Of a stretch of 64,000 bases of DNA, positions 7,377-16,670 are shown one piece after another (the first letter of the stretch is position 1; each line of letters opens with the position of its first letter). The notes below the pieces were generated by a model. It did not search any database, had not been told where the DNA came from, and worked only from the letters and a program-made list of their open reading frames with translations. The translations under genes and the position numbers were made by a program. Source of the DNA: Pseudomonas sp. Root562 (GTDB lineage: Bacteria > Pseudomonadota > Gammaproteobacteria > Pseudomonadales > Pseudomonadaceae); assembly GCF_001427125.1 (NCBI RefSeq), contig NZ_LMGK01000012.1, positions 551,430-615,429 of the forward strand, written 5' to 3'.

Positions 7377-10247
7377 ATGACCCTCAGCTTCGACCTGTCG
7401 GGCCCCACTGCGCAGCCCCGGGTTATTCGTAAACAATACGCCATGGAGATGGCGGTCGAACGCACGCGTCTGCTGTATCAGGGCTCTCTGCTGCCTACGC
7501 TGTTCATGTTGATCAATGGTCTGGTCTGCGCCGGTTTACTCTGGAGTCCGCAGCGTTACTTCCTGGTCACGGTCTGGCTGGTATGGCTGCTGTCACTGGT
7601 GGCATTGCGGGTGATTCAGGTTGCCGCCTTCGATTCGGCCATTCCCAATCGTCAGGCTCACCCCATTTGGCTACGCATGTTTTTATTGGGCTCCGGCCTC
7701 ACCGGCCTGACTCTGGCGGGTGCCGGCATCGCCCTGGTTCCCGCCGATAACTTCATTCAGCAGGCCTGGGTCTTCGGCCTCATCGGTGCCGCGGCGCTTT
7801 CCGCCAGTGTGGCTTATGCGGTCAGTTTGCCGGCCTTTCTTTCGTTCACCTTGCCCTGTCTGCTGCCGGCCATCGCTTACATGTTTTGGGGGGGAGACGA
7901 GCAGCAGCAAGGTTGGGGCTGGTTTGGATTGATTCTGCTGGGTGCACTGAGCGTGGTTGCCTGGCAGGTCAATCGTTTGATCGATCGGGGCTTGATGCGA
8001 CGTTTTCAGAATCAGGCGCTCATCGAACACCTGCAACAGGCACAAAGTTGCAGTGACCAGCTCAATCAGAAGCTGGCCAAGGAAATTGAGCAACGCCAGC
8101 GTGCCGAAGAAGAATTGCGGGAAATCCAGACCGACCTGGAAAACCGTGTTGCCCAGCGCAGCCTCGAACTGGACGCCGCCAGCCAGGCGTTGAGCAAGAG
8201 TGAAGCACGCCTGGCGCTGGCCCTGAAGGCCAGCGAATTGGGGCTGTGGGACTGGAACCTGCAAACCGACGAAGTTCACCACACGCAGATTCAGGAATTG
8301 TTCGGCCTGGAGCCGGAACAGGTGACGGGCATTTTGCGTCACCTCAAGCCGCGGCTGCACCCGGAGGACCTTCCCGGACTGAAAAGAGCACTGGTCGAGC
8401 ATTTGAAAGGGCGCACCGAGGACTATCAGATCGAATATCGCGTGCGGCATGGCGACGGCCACTGGGTCTGGATCGAGGACCGCGGGCGGGCAGTCGAGCG
8501 TGGCGAAAACGCAAGGGTGATTCGCATGGTCGGCACCCGTCGCGACATCAGCGTCAGCAAAGGTCTGGAAGAGCAGCGGCAGCTGGCCGCGACCGTGTTC
8601 GAAGCGGCCAGCGAAGGCATTGTGATTTTCGATCCGAATTACAAGCTTATCGCGATCAATCAGGCTTTCAGTCGGGTGACCGGCTACGACATCGAGGACA
8701 TGATCGGGCGCAATGTCGTTGAATTACCGTGCAGCCGCGATGCGCGTCGGCATTACGCGGCGATTCACCAGGCGCTGGAACAGCAGGGCAGTTGGCAAGG
8801 CGAACTGGTGGAAACCCGCAAGAACGGCGAGATGTATCCGCAATGGCTGCAGCTGAACGCCGTACGCGATACTCGGGGAAATGTCAGTCATATCGTGGGC
8901 TTCTTCGCTGATCTTTCGGCGCGCCGAGAGTCCGAAGAGCGCATGCGTTATCTTACGCATTACGACGAACTGACCGGCCTGGCCAACCGCTCGATGTTCC
9001 GCGAACGACTCAGCGAAGCGCATCAACGGGTGCGTCAGGGCGGTTATCGCAGCCTGGCGTTGCTGCACATCAATCTGGACCGCTTCAAACAGCTCAACGA
9101 CAGCCTGGGGCATGAAATCGCTGACCAGTTGTTGCAGAAGATGGCTCGACGGTTGGTGAATGCATTGCCGGAAGCGGACACCATCGCGCGCCTGTCCGGT
9201 GACGAATTCGCGGTGCTGTTCAACGCTTACGGCAACCTGTCGAGCCTGGCGCGGGTGGCGACGCGTCTGGCGAGCAAGTTGCGGTTGCCGGTGACCATTG
9301 ATGGGCATGAGCTGGTGGTCAGCGCGTCGATGGGCATCAGTTTATTGCCGGACAGCGCCCGGGATATTTCGGCATTGGTCAGTCAGTCGAACATGGCCAT
9401 GCAGCACGCAAAGCATCTGGGAGGGAACAACTTCCAGTTTTATACCGACAGTTTGCAAGCCAGCACGCTGGAGCGTTTGCAAATGGAAAACCAACTGCGA
9501 AAGGCTGTCGAAGAGAAGCAGTTGAAGGTGTTTTATCAACCGAAATTGTGCCTTGCCACGGGCAAGTTGAATGCCGCCGAGGCCTTGGTGCGTTGGGATC
9601 ACCCGACCATGGGCCGAGTGCCTCCTGGGGATTTCATCGGGTTGGCCGAGGAAACCGGGCTGATTGGTCCGATAGGCGAGTTCGTACTGCGTCAGGCTTG
9701 CTGGCAAGCCTGTGAATGGCAGCGGCAGGGACTTGAAGCGATTCGGGTATCTGTGAACCTGTCCGTGCACCAACTGCGACAGGGCAAGCTGGTCAGTCTG
9801 GTGCGCCAGGTCCTGGAAGAAACCGGGCTGGAGCCGCGCTACCTTGAGCTGGAACTCACCGAAAGCCAGTTGCTGGACAGCGTCGAACACATCATTGCGA
9901 CGTTCCAGCAATTACGTGATCTGGGCGTGAAACTGGCGATTGATGATTTCGGCACAGGCTATTCGTCCTTGAGTTATCTGAAGCGGATTCCCGTCGATTA
10001 CGTGAAGATCGATCAAGCGTTCATTCGTGGCCTGGGGGAGGGTAGCGAAGATGCGGCGATTACTCGGGCGATCATCGCCATGGCGCATGGCCTGGCATTG
10101 AAGGTTGTGGCGGAAGGCGTCGAGCGGATCGAACAGCTTGAGTTTCTGAAGGCTGAACACTGTGATGAAGTGCAGGGGTATCTGGTCAGCCGCCCGGTAG
10201 AGGCCGAAACCCTGGCCGGCTTGCTGCATGCTCAGGCCGCCAGTTGA
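7377..10247 (+). CDS. Membrane PAS-PAS-GGDEF-EAL cyclic-di-GMP protein
   Basis: 956 aa. The N-terminal third has about six hydrophobic segments (from LLPTLFMLINGLVCAGLLW on), then a coiled coil (about residues 220-272, EQRQRAEEELREIQTDLEN). Two PAS domains follow (about 273-395 with the PAC-like WIEDRGRAVERG, and about 401-520), then GGDEF (about 526-680) and EAL (about 700-945). The GGDEF signature is SGDEF at residues 607-611 and no RxxD I-site lies before it. The EAL signature (735-737) and the metal-binding DDFGTGYSSL (from 856) are intact, so phosphodiesterase activity is likely and cyclase activity possible. Start is the ATG at 7377, the first plausible one outside the antisense of uvrD; an ATG shortly upstream cannot be excluded. 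It is divergent from uvrD. Confidence 0.88.
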   Translation: MTLSFDLSGPTAQPRVIRKQYAMEMAVERTRLLYQGSLLPTLFMLINGLVCAGLLWSPQRYFLVTVWLVWLLSLVALRVIQVAAFDSAIPNRQAHPIWLRMFLLGSGLTGLTLAGAGIALVPADNFIQQAWVFGLIGAAALSASVAYAVSLPAFLSFTLPCLLPAIAYMFWGGDEQQQGWGWFGLILLGALSVVAWQVNRLIDRGLMRRFQNQALIEHLQQAQSCSDQLNQKLAKEIEQRQRAEEELREIQTDLENRVAQRSLELDAASQALSKSEARLALALKASELGLWDWNLQTDEVHHTQIQELFGLEPEQVTGILRHLKPRLHPEDLPGLKRALVEHLKGRTEDYQIEYRVRHGDGHWVWIEDRGRAVERGENARVIRMVGTRRDISVSKGLEEQRQLAATVFEAASEGIVIFDPNYKLIAINQAFSRVTGYDIEDMIGRNVVELPCSRDARRHYAAIHQALEQQGSWQGELVETRKNGEMYPQWLQLNAVRDTRGNVSHIVGFFADLSARRESEERMRYLTHYDELTGLANRSMFRERLSEAHQRVRQGGYRSLALLHINLDRFKQLNDSLGHEIADQLLQKMARRLVNALPEADTIARLSGDEFAVLFNAYGNLSSLARVATRLASKLRLPVTIDGHELVVSASMGISLLPDSARDISALVSQSNMAMQHAKHLGGNNFQFYTDSLQASTLERLQMENQLRKAVEEKQLKVFYQPKLCLATGKLNAAEALVRWDHPTMGRVPPGDFIGLAEETGLIGPIGEFVLRQACWQACEWQRQGLEAIRVSVNLSVHQLRQGKLVSLVRQVLEETGLEPRYLELELTESQLLDSVEHIIATFQQLRDLGVKLAIDDFGTGYSSLSYLKRIPVDYVKIDQAFIRGLGEGSEDAAITRAIIAMAHGLALKVVAEGVERIEQLEFLKAEHCDEVQGYLVSRPVEAETLAGLLHAQAAS

Positions 10248-10252
10248 GTAGA

Positions 10253-10291
10253 AGGCGTCCCGGTCTCAGCAGCTGAGACTGCGGGACGCCT
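10253..10291. terminator. Long hairpin between convergent genes
   Basis: AGGCGTCCCG-GTCTCAGC pairs with GCTGAGAC-TGCGGGACGCCT, about 18 bp with a one-base bulge. There is no clear T-run. It sits 6 bases past the GGDEF-EAL stop and before the stop of the convergent small gene, so it probably serves as a shared terminator. Confidence 0.6.
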
Positions 10292-10316
10292 GAATTGCCG
10301 GAAGCGCAATTGATGC

Positions 10317-10631
10317 TTAGTGGGTGATCGATACTTTATCGATATGGTGCAGCAACTTTCCTTCGTAGAAGATGCTCACGCTGCAAACATCAGAGTTGCC
10401 CGGCACTTTGTATTCTACAAACTTGTCGGTTTCGACTTGCAGCGAAATTTCATTGGAGTTTTCCAGTTTAAGTTCCAGGCGCAAGTCATAGGATTTATCT
10501 TGCTCTTCGCTCACTTCCAGCTTTGGTGTAATGCCCGTATGCGCCACGGTTACGATGCCATAGGTGCGAAACGAAGCGGCGCCTGGCATGCGGTCGATCT
10601 GTGCGGTCCAGCCTTTGGTTTTAATAGTCAT
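10317..10631 (-). CDS. Hypothetical 104-aa protein
   Basis: I do not recognise it. It has no signal peptide or membrane segment. It alternates short hydrophobic and charged stretches (DLRLELKLENSNEISLQVETDKF, VCSVSIFYEGKLLHHIDKVSI), as expected of an all-beta domain. The coding evidence is good: AAAGGAG lies 8 bases before the ATG, and the gene is bounded by a hairpin at its 3' end. Base composition is lower in GC than its neighbours and the upstream 340 bases are AT-rich, so this may be a recently acquired gene. Confidence 0.7.
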   Translation of the reverse strand: MTIKTKGWTAQIDRMPGAASFRTYGIVTVAHTGITPKLEVSEEQDKSYDLRLELKLENSNEISLQVETDKFVEYKVPGNSDVCSVSIFYEGKLLHHIDKVSITH

Positions 10632-10970
10632 GATGTGTAGCTCCTTTAGTTTTGATTCGCTTCCTGCGCAATTAATATACCCAGCTGAAGTTTGCTTTGG
10701 TTGAATTTTGTCAGTTTGATTTGTAAATCGGCGTGTGTTGTTATCGAGTGCTCATGCCGCATTGGTTTTATATATTGCCAAGTAACTAAGTAAATATTTG
10801 CCAGTTCAAAACCAGCGCTTCGGCCCCGCGTCATGAGTGCTACATGAGGCGCGGACGCCAGAAATCGAGGGATTCGGTAACGCATTGAGCAGGCAAAAAG
10901 CCAATTCATGTAGTATAACTACAAGCGTGCTACATCCCCGGCACCTGCCAATAACAAAGAGTCCAGCCCT
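10632..10970. other. AT-rich intergenic stretch before rccR
   Basis: 339 bases separate the divergent small gene and rccR. It is noticeably AT-richer than the flanks. Apart from the operator at 10909-10923 and the ribosome binding site of each gene, I see no convincing gene or RNA in it; the open frames present lack start signals. Confidence 0.6.
10909..10923. promoter_or_regulatory. Candidate RccR/HexR-type operator
   Basis: TGTAGTATAACTACA is a 15-bp palindrome (6-bp arms, 3-bp centre) lying 48 bases before the rccR start. The TGTAGT/ACTACA arms resemble the sites described for the KDPG-responsive RpiR-family regulators HexR and RccR. The overlap with the probable -10 region suggests negative autoregulation; this is inferred from position and sequence only. 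Confidence 0.65.
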
Positions 10971-11837
10971 TTGAATCTGCTGCAACACATCGCCCAGTCA
11001 CGTCACCTGTTACGCAAGTCGGAGCTCAAGGTCGCCGATCATGTGCTGCTTGACCCTGCGGCTGTGATGCACAGCTCCATGGCCGACCTGGCCCATAGCG
11101 TAGGCATCAGTGAGCCGACCATCGTGCGCTTTTGCCGCGCCATCGGGTGTTCCGGGTTCCAGGACCTGAAACTGAAGCTGGCCCAGAGCCTGGCAGCCGG
11201 TGCGAGTTTCGGGCAATTCGCGATCCATGAAGACGATTCGGTGGCCGACTACAGCCTGAAGATCTTCGACACCACGTTGCATACCCTGATGGAGGTTCGA
11301 GAAAAGCTCGACCCACTGGAATTGCAGCGAGCAGTGACGCTGATGTCCCAGGCGCAGCGGGTCGAGTTCTACGGTTTTGGCGCTTCGGGTGCGGTAGCAG
11401 CAGATGCGCAGCACAAATTCTTTCGTTTGTTGCTGACCGCAGCGGCGTACTCCGATCCGCATATGCAAGCGATGTCGGCGGTGACGTTGAAACCGACAGA
11501 CGTGGCGATCTGCATCTCCCAGTCCGGGCGCTCCAAGGATCTATTGATCACTGCCAATCTTGTGCGTGAGAGCGGCGCTTCGCTGATTACCCTGTGCCCG
11601 AGCCAGACACCGTTGGCCGAGTTGTCGACGGTCAACCTGGCGATCGACGTGCACGAAGACACCGAAATCTACACGCCGCTGACCTCGCGTATTGCCCATT
11701 TGGTGGTAATCGACGTATTGGCGATGGGCGTGGCAATGGCGCGCGGGCCGAGCCTGGTCAACCACCTCAAGAGCGTTAAACGCAGTTTGCGCAGCTTGCG
11801 GTTGTCGCCCAAATCGGTGAAAGCGCTGGACGACTGA
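10971..11837 (+). CDS. rccR: RpiR-family regulator of carbon metabolism RccR
   Basis: 288-aa cytoplasmic regulator. An N-terminal RpiR helix-turn-helix (about 1-77, SMADLAHSVGISEPTIVRFCRAIGCSGFQDLKL) is joined to a SIS sugar-phosphate binding domain (about 125-260, VEFYGFGASGAVAADAQHKF, ISQSGRSKDLL). It is the paralogue of HexR, but its neighbours are pycR-pycAB rather than zwf-pgl-eda. That is the location of PA5438 (RccR), reported to bind KDPG and control aceE, gap, aceA, glcB and pckA. The start is TTG at 10971, with AAAGAG 9 bases upstream; no ATG fits. The assignment rests on domain plus context. Confidence 0.8.
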   Translation: MNLLQHIAQSRHLLRKSELKVADHVLLDPAAVMHSSMADLAHSVGISEPTIVRFCRAIGCSGFQDLKLKLAQSLAAGASFGQFAIHEDDSVADYSLKIFDTTLHTLMEVREKLDPLELQRAVTLMSQAQRVEFYGFGASGAVAADAQHKFFRLLLTAAAYSDPHMQAMSAVTLKPTDVAICISQSGRSKDLLITANLVRESGASLITLCPSQTPLAELSTVNLAIDVHEDTEIYTPLTSRIAHLVVIDVLAMGVAMARGPSLVNHLKSVKRSLRSLRLSPKSVKALDD

Positions 11838-11856
11838 CTTCAAGGCCGGTGCGGCC

Positions 11857-11954
11857 CCTGTGGCGAGGGAGCTCGCTCCCGCTGGGTCGCGAAGCGGCCC
11901 CAGAATTGTGCGACTGCTGCGCAGCCGAACGGGAGCAAACTCCCTCGCCACAGG
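11857..11954. repeat. Intergenic palindrome, GTGGCGAGGGAGC type
   Basis: Outer arms CCTGTGGCGAGGGAG and CTCCCTCGCCACAGG enclose smaller self-complementary pieces. It lies 20 bases after rccR. The same core appears inside the element at 37029-37178, which suggests one repeat family with and without extra terminal sequences. Confidence 0.8.
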
Positions 11955-12051
11955 ACCAAACAACATTCATCGGTCTGTAACCATCAAGCCGCCAAACCGT
12001 CATCCCCCACGCCTATCTTGAAACTCCCGTACTCGTCTTGGGAGACTTGAA

Positions 12052-12216
12052 ATGGCCCTGCCTTACGAAGAACGCAACAGCGCTGTCAAAACCCGTCGTC
12101 AACAAGAAGATCAACGGCGCATGGAGTTTCGCCGCGCTATTGAAGATCGTTGCGAGCGCCGTCAGCTTCTGGCCGAGATTGGCGATTTTCCTGAAGATTT
12201 CGAGCTCAATTATTGA
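12052..12216 (+). CDS. Small basic protein, 54 aa
   Basis: The start MALPYEERNSAVKTRRQQED is preceded by GGGAGACTTGAA, giving GGAGA at 6 bases from the ATG. The sequence is highly charged and helical (RRQQEDQRRMEFRRAIEDRCERRQLL), then acidic, ending FELNY, with one Cys and no membrane segment. It resembles the small Arg/Glu-rich proteins seen in pseudomonads (I have in mind the PA3496 family, not verified). Its last 11 bases overlap the end of pycR, which is convergent. Confidence 0.7.
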   Translation: MALPYEERNSAVKTRRQQEDQRRMEFRRAIEDRCERRQLLAEIGDFPEDFELNY

Positions 12217-13168
12217 CAGGCTGCGCCGACAGCTTCCCGGCGAAGCGCTCAACCAGGCCGCTGATCTGCACCCGCTCGCTGCGCACGAACGCAAGGAAGG
12301 CGTGAGCCACCGGTGACAGCCGTTTAGCCTTGGCTTGCACCAGACACCAGCTGCGATAAAGCGGCAGTTCTTCGACCGGCAACTCGATCAACCCACCGGT
12401 CGCCAGTTCGAGGTTCAGGGCGTGGCGCGTCAACAACGCCACGCCCAGACCCGCCAGCACGCATTCGCGTTGAGCTTCGGCTGATGACACTTCCTGTGTC
12501 TGGTTGAAGTGCACGCGCTTTTCCTTGAAGTACTCTTCGCACGCCAGGCGTGTCCCCGAACCGGGCTCGCGCAGCAGCAGGGTATAAGGTTCCAGATCCT
12601 GCAGGCGCAGGGGGCCCATGTGGCACAGTGGATGATTCGGTGGCGCCACGGCGACAATCGGATTGTTCAGGAATGGCAGGAATTCCAGGCCCATGTCCTG
12701 TGGCACCATGGACATGATGACCAGGTCGTCACGGTTGTCCGAGAGGCGTCGAATCACCTGCCCCCGGTTGACCACCGTCAATTGCAGGTTGACCTCCGGA
12801 TGCTGGCGCTTGAACGCGGCAAACAAGTGCGGAACGAAGTACTTGGCGCTCGATTCCACCGCCAGTTTCAATTGACCCTGGAGGGAGCCCTGCATGTCCG
12901 ATAGCTGCATATCGAGGTTTTCCAGGCGCCCGAAAATGTCCCGGCTGGCGCGTTGCAGTGCTTCGGCCGCTTCGGTCATGTAGAGTTTTTTACCGACGTA
13001 ATCGAACAATGGCTGGCCAACCAGTTCTTCGAGTTGGCGAATCTGCAGGCTTACGGCCGGTTGTGTGAGCGACATTTCGTCGGCTGCGCGGCTGTAGGAC
13101 CTCAAATCGCAGACTTCGTTGAAGATCTGCAACTGACGCAACGTCATACGCATCAATGACTTACGCAT
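12206..13168 (-). CDS. pycR: LysR-family regulator PycR
   Basis: 320 aa as drawn from the first in-frame start (MRKSLMRMTLRQLQIF); the ATG at residue 6 or 8 is possible. The N-terminal winged helix (about 8-67, FNEVCDLRSYSRAADEMSLTQPAVSLQIRQLEELVGQPLF) is followed by a LysR substrate-binding domain. It is divergent from pycA with 190 bases between, the arrangement of PA5437 (PycR), a regulator of the pyruvate carboxylase genes in P. aeruginosa. The candidate binding site is at 13205-13220. Confidence 0.82.
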   Translation of the reverse strand: MRKSLMRMTLRQLQIFNEVCDLRSYSRAADEMSLTQPAVSLQIRQLEELVGQPLFDYVGKKLYMTEAAEALQRASRDIFGRLENLDMQLSDMQGSLQGQLKLAVESSAKYFVPHLFAAFKRQHPEVNLQLTVVNRGQVIRRLSDNRDDLVIMSMVPQDMGLEFLPFLNNPIVAVAPPNHPLCHMGPLRLQDLEPYTLLLREPGSGTRLACEEYFKEKRVHFNQTQEVSSAEAQRECVLAGLGVALLTRHALNLELATGGLIELPVEELPLYRSWCLVQAKAKRLSPVAHAFLAFVRSERVQISGLVERFAGKLSAQPVNN

Positions 13169-13204
13169 TTTATTAGTCCTCTCGCCGCTGGCTGATGCAG
13201 CAAC

Positions 13205-13220
13205 TATAAGTCTTTACTTA
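13205..13220. promoter_or_regulatory. Candidate PycR operator
   Basis: ATAAGTCTTTACTTAT has perfect 6-bp arms around a 4-bp centre, lies 37 bases before pycR and 139 before pycA, and is flanked by an AT-rich tract with possible -10 hexamers. LysR proteins usually bind such dyads next to their own divergent promoter. Confidence 0.5.
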
Positions 13221-13358
13221 TGCGTGACCCAATAATTATTCATTTTTGTTAATCCCTTGTGGGCGCTAGTGTGGGGCTGCGACCAAATTGAAACATTTGG
13301 TCACGCGTCGACCTGGTCTAGCAGGTCGTGGGTACCACCGGCTCAAGGGAACCTCCAA

Positions 13359-14774
<1,416 letters not shown>

Positions 14775-14785
14775 GGAATAGAACA

Positions 14786-16594
14786 ATGTCCAAGAAGATC
14801 CATGTAACCGACACCATCCTGCGCGACGCCCACCAATCGCTGCTGGCGACCCGCATGCGCACCGAAGACATGCTGCCGATCTGCGACAAGCTCGACAAAG
14901 TCGGCTACTGGTCGCTGGAGTGCTGGGGTGGGGCGACGTTCGACGCCTGCGTACGTTTCCTGAAAGAAGACCCGTGGGAGCGTCTGCGCCAACTGCGCGC
15001 GGCACTGCCTAACACGCGTCTGCAAATGCTCCTGCGCGGTCAGAACCTGCTGGGCTATCGCCACTACAGCGACGACGTGGTCAAAGCTTTCGTTGCCAAG
15101 GCCGCGGTCAACGGCATCGACGTGTTCCGCATCTTCGACGCGATGAACGACGTGCGTAACCTGCGCGTGGCGATTGAAGCGGTGAAAGCCGCAGGCAAGC
15201 ACGCTCAGGGCACCATCGCCTACACCACCAGCCCGGTGCACACGATTGATGCTTTCGTGGCGCAAGCCAAGCAAATGGAAGCCATGGGTTGCGACTCGGT
15301 GGCGATCAAGGACATGGCCGGCCTGCTGACCCCATACGCCACCGGTGAACTGGTGCGGGCGTTGAAAGCCGAACAGTCGCTTCCCGTGTTCATCCACTCC
15401 CATGACACCGCCGGTCTGGCGACGATGTGCCAGCTCAAGGCGATTGAAAACGGTGCCGACCACATCGACACCGCGATCTCCAGCTTCGCCTCGGGCACCA
15501 GCCACCCAGGCACCGAATCGATGGTGGCTGCGCTCAAAGGCAGCGAATTCGACACAGGCCTGGACCTGGAGTTGTTGCAGGAAATCGGCCTGTACTTCTA
15601 CGCCGTGCGCAAGAAGTACCACCAGTTCGAAAGCGAATTCACCGCTGTCGACACTCGTGTTCAAGTCAACCAGGTGCCGGGCGGGATGATTTCCAACCTC
15701 GCCAACCAGTTGAAGGAGCAGGGCGCGCTGAACCGCATGGGCGAAGTGCTGGCCGAAATCCCGCGCGTTCGTGAAGACCTCGGCTTCCCTCCGTTGGTGA
15801 CCCCGACTTCGCAGATCGTCGGCACCCAGGCGTTCTTCAACGTGCTGGCCGGTGAGCGTTACAAGACGATCACCAACGAAGTGAAGCTTTACCTGCAAGG
15901 TGGCTATGGCAAGGCACCGGGCACCGTGAACGAGAAGCTGCGTCGCCAGGCCATTGGCAGCGAAGAGGTAATCGACGTTCGTCCGGCCGATCTGCTCAAA
16001 CCGGAAATGGCCAAGCTGCGCGCTGACATCGGTGCATTGGCCAAGTCCGAAGAAGACGTGCTGACCTTCGCGATGTTCCCGGATATCGGTCGCAAGTTCC
16101 TCGAGGAACGTGCTGCCGGCACCCTGACACCTGAAGTGCTGTTGCCGATTCCTGAGGCCGGTGGTGTTGCATCGGCTGGCGGCGAAGGCGTACCGACCGA
16201 GTTCGTCATCGACGTGCACGGCGAAACCTACCGCGTCGATATCACTGGTGTTGGCGTCAAGTCCGAAGGCAAGCGGCATTTCTACCTGTCCATCGACGGT
16301 ATGCCGGAAGAAGTGGTGTTCGAACCGCTCAACGAATTTGTCGGCGGCGGCAGCAGCAAGCGCAAGCAAGCCACAGCTCCGGGCCACGTCAGCACCACCA
16401 TGCCGGGCAACATCGTCGATGTGCTGGTCAAGGAAGGCGATTCCGTCAAGGCTGGCCAAGCGGTGCTGATCACCGAAGCGATGAAGATGGAAACCGAAGT
16501 GCAGGCGGCCATCGCCGGTAAAGTCACCGCCATTCACGTGGCCAAGGGCGACCGGGTGAACCCGGGCGAAATCCTGATCGAAATCGAAGGCTGA
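14786..16594 (+). CDS. pycB: Pyruvate carboxylase subunit B (carboxyltransferase + biotin carrier)
   Basis: 602 aa, often annotated oadA because it resembles the oxaloacetate decarboxylase alpha chain. The HMGL-like carboxyltransferase barrel starts at TDTILRDAHQSLLATRMR and contains the metal-binding FIHSHDTAGLA. The PYC_OADA domain follows (about 290-465), then a short linker (GGGSSKRKQAT), and the biotinyl domain with EAMKMETEV; the biotinylated Lys is residue 567, 35 from the C-terminus as usual. With PycA it makes oxaloacetate from pyruvate. No membrane decarboxylase subunits are adjacent, which favours pyruvate carboxylase. GAGGAA lies 10 bases before the ATG. Confidence 0.94.
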   Translation: MSKKIHVTDTILRDAHQSLLATRMRTEDMLPICDKLDKVGYWSLECWGGATFDACVRFLKEDPWERLRQLRAALPNTRLQMLLRGQNLLGYRHYSDDVVKAFVAKAAVNGIDVFRIFDAMNDVRNLRVAIEAVKAAGKHAQGTIAYTTSPVHTIDAFVAQAKQMEAMGCDSVAIKDMAGLLTPYATGELVRALKAEQSLPVFIHSHDTAGLATMCQLKAIENGADHIDTAISSFASGTSHPGTESMVAALKGSEFDTGLDLELLQEIGLYFYAVRKKYHQFESEFTAVDTRVQVNQVPGGMISNLANQLKEQGALNRMGEVLAEIPRVREDLGFPPLVTPTSQIVGTQAFFNVLAGERYKTITNEVKLYLQGGYGKAPGTVNEKLRRQAIGSEEVIDVRPADLLKPEMAKLRADIGALAKSEEDVLTFAMFPDIGRKFLEERAAGTLTPEVLLPIPEAGGVASAGGEGVPTEFVIDVHGETYRVDITGVGVKSEGKRHFYLSIDGMPEEVVFEPLNEFVGGGSSKRKQATAPGHVSTTMPGNIVDVLVKEGDSVKAGQAVLITEAMKMETEVQAAIAGKVTAIHVAKGDRVNPGEILIEIEG

Positions 16595-16626
16595 GTTAAC
16601 AGCCTCGATCTACCGCTTTAAACCTC

Positions 16627-16653
16627 GGGGGAGCATGTGCTCCCCTTTTTTTT
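16627..16653 (+). terminator. Rho-independent terminator of pycAB
   Basis: GGGGAGCA and TGCTCCCC form a compact stem followed by eight T. It lies 33 bases past the pycB stop, before the convergent autotransporter. Confidence 0.92.
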
Positions 16654-16670
16654 GCCTCGGGTTTGGGCTC

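Noticed and set aside
10646..10909. An 87-codon minus-strand frame in the rccR upstream region
   Set aside because: No Shine-Dalgarno, unusual composition and overlap with the operator region; not supported as a gene.
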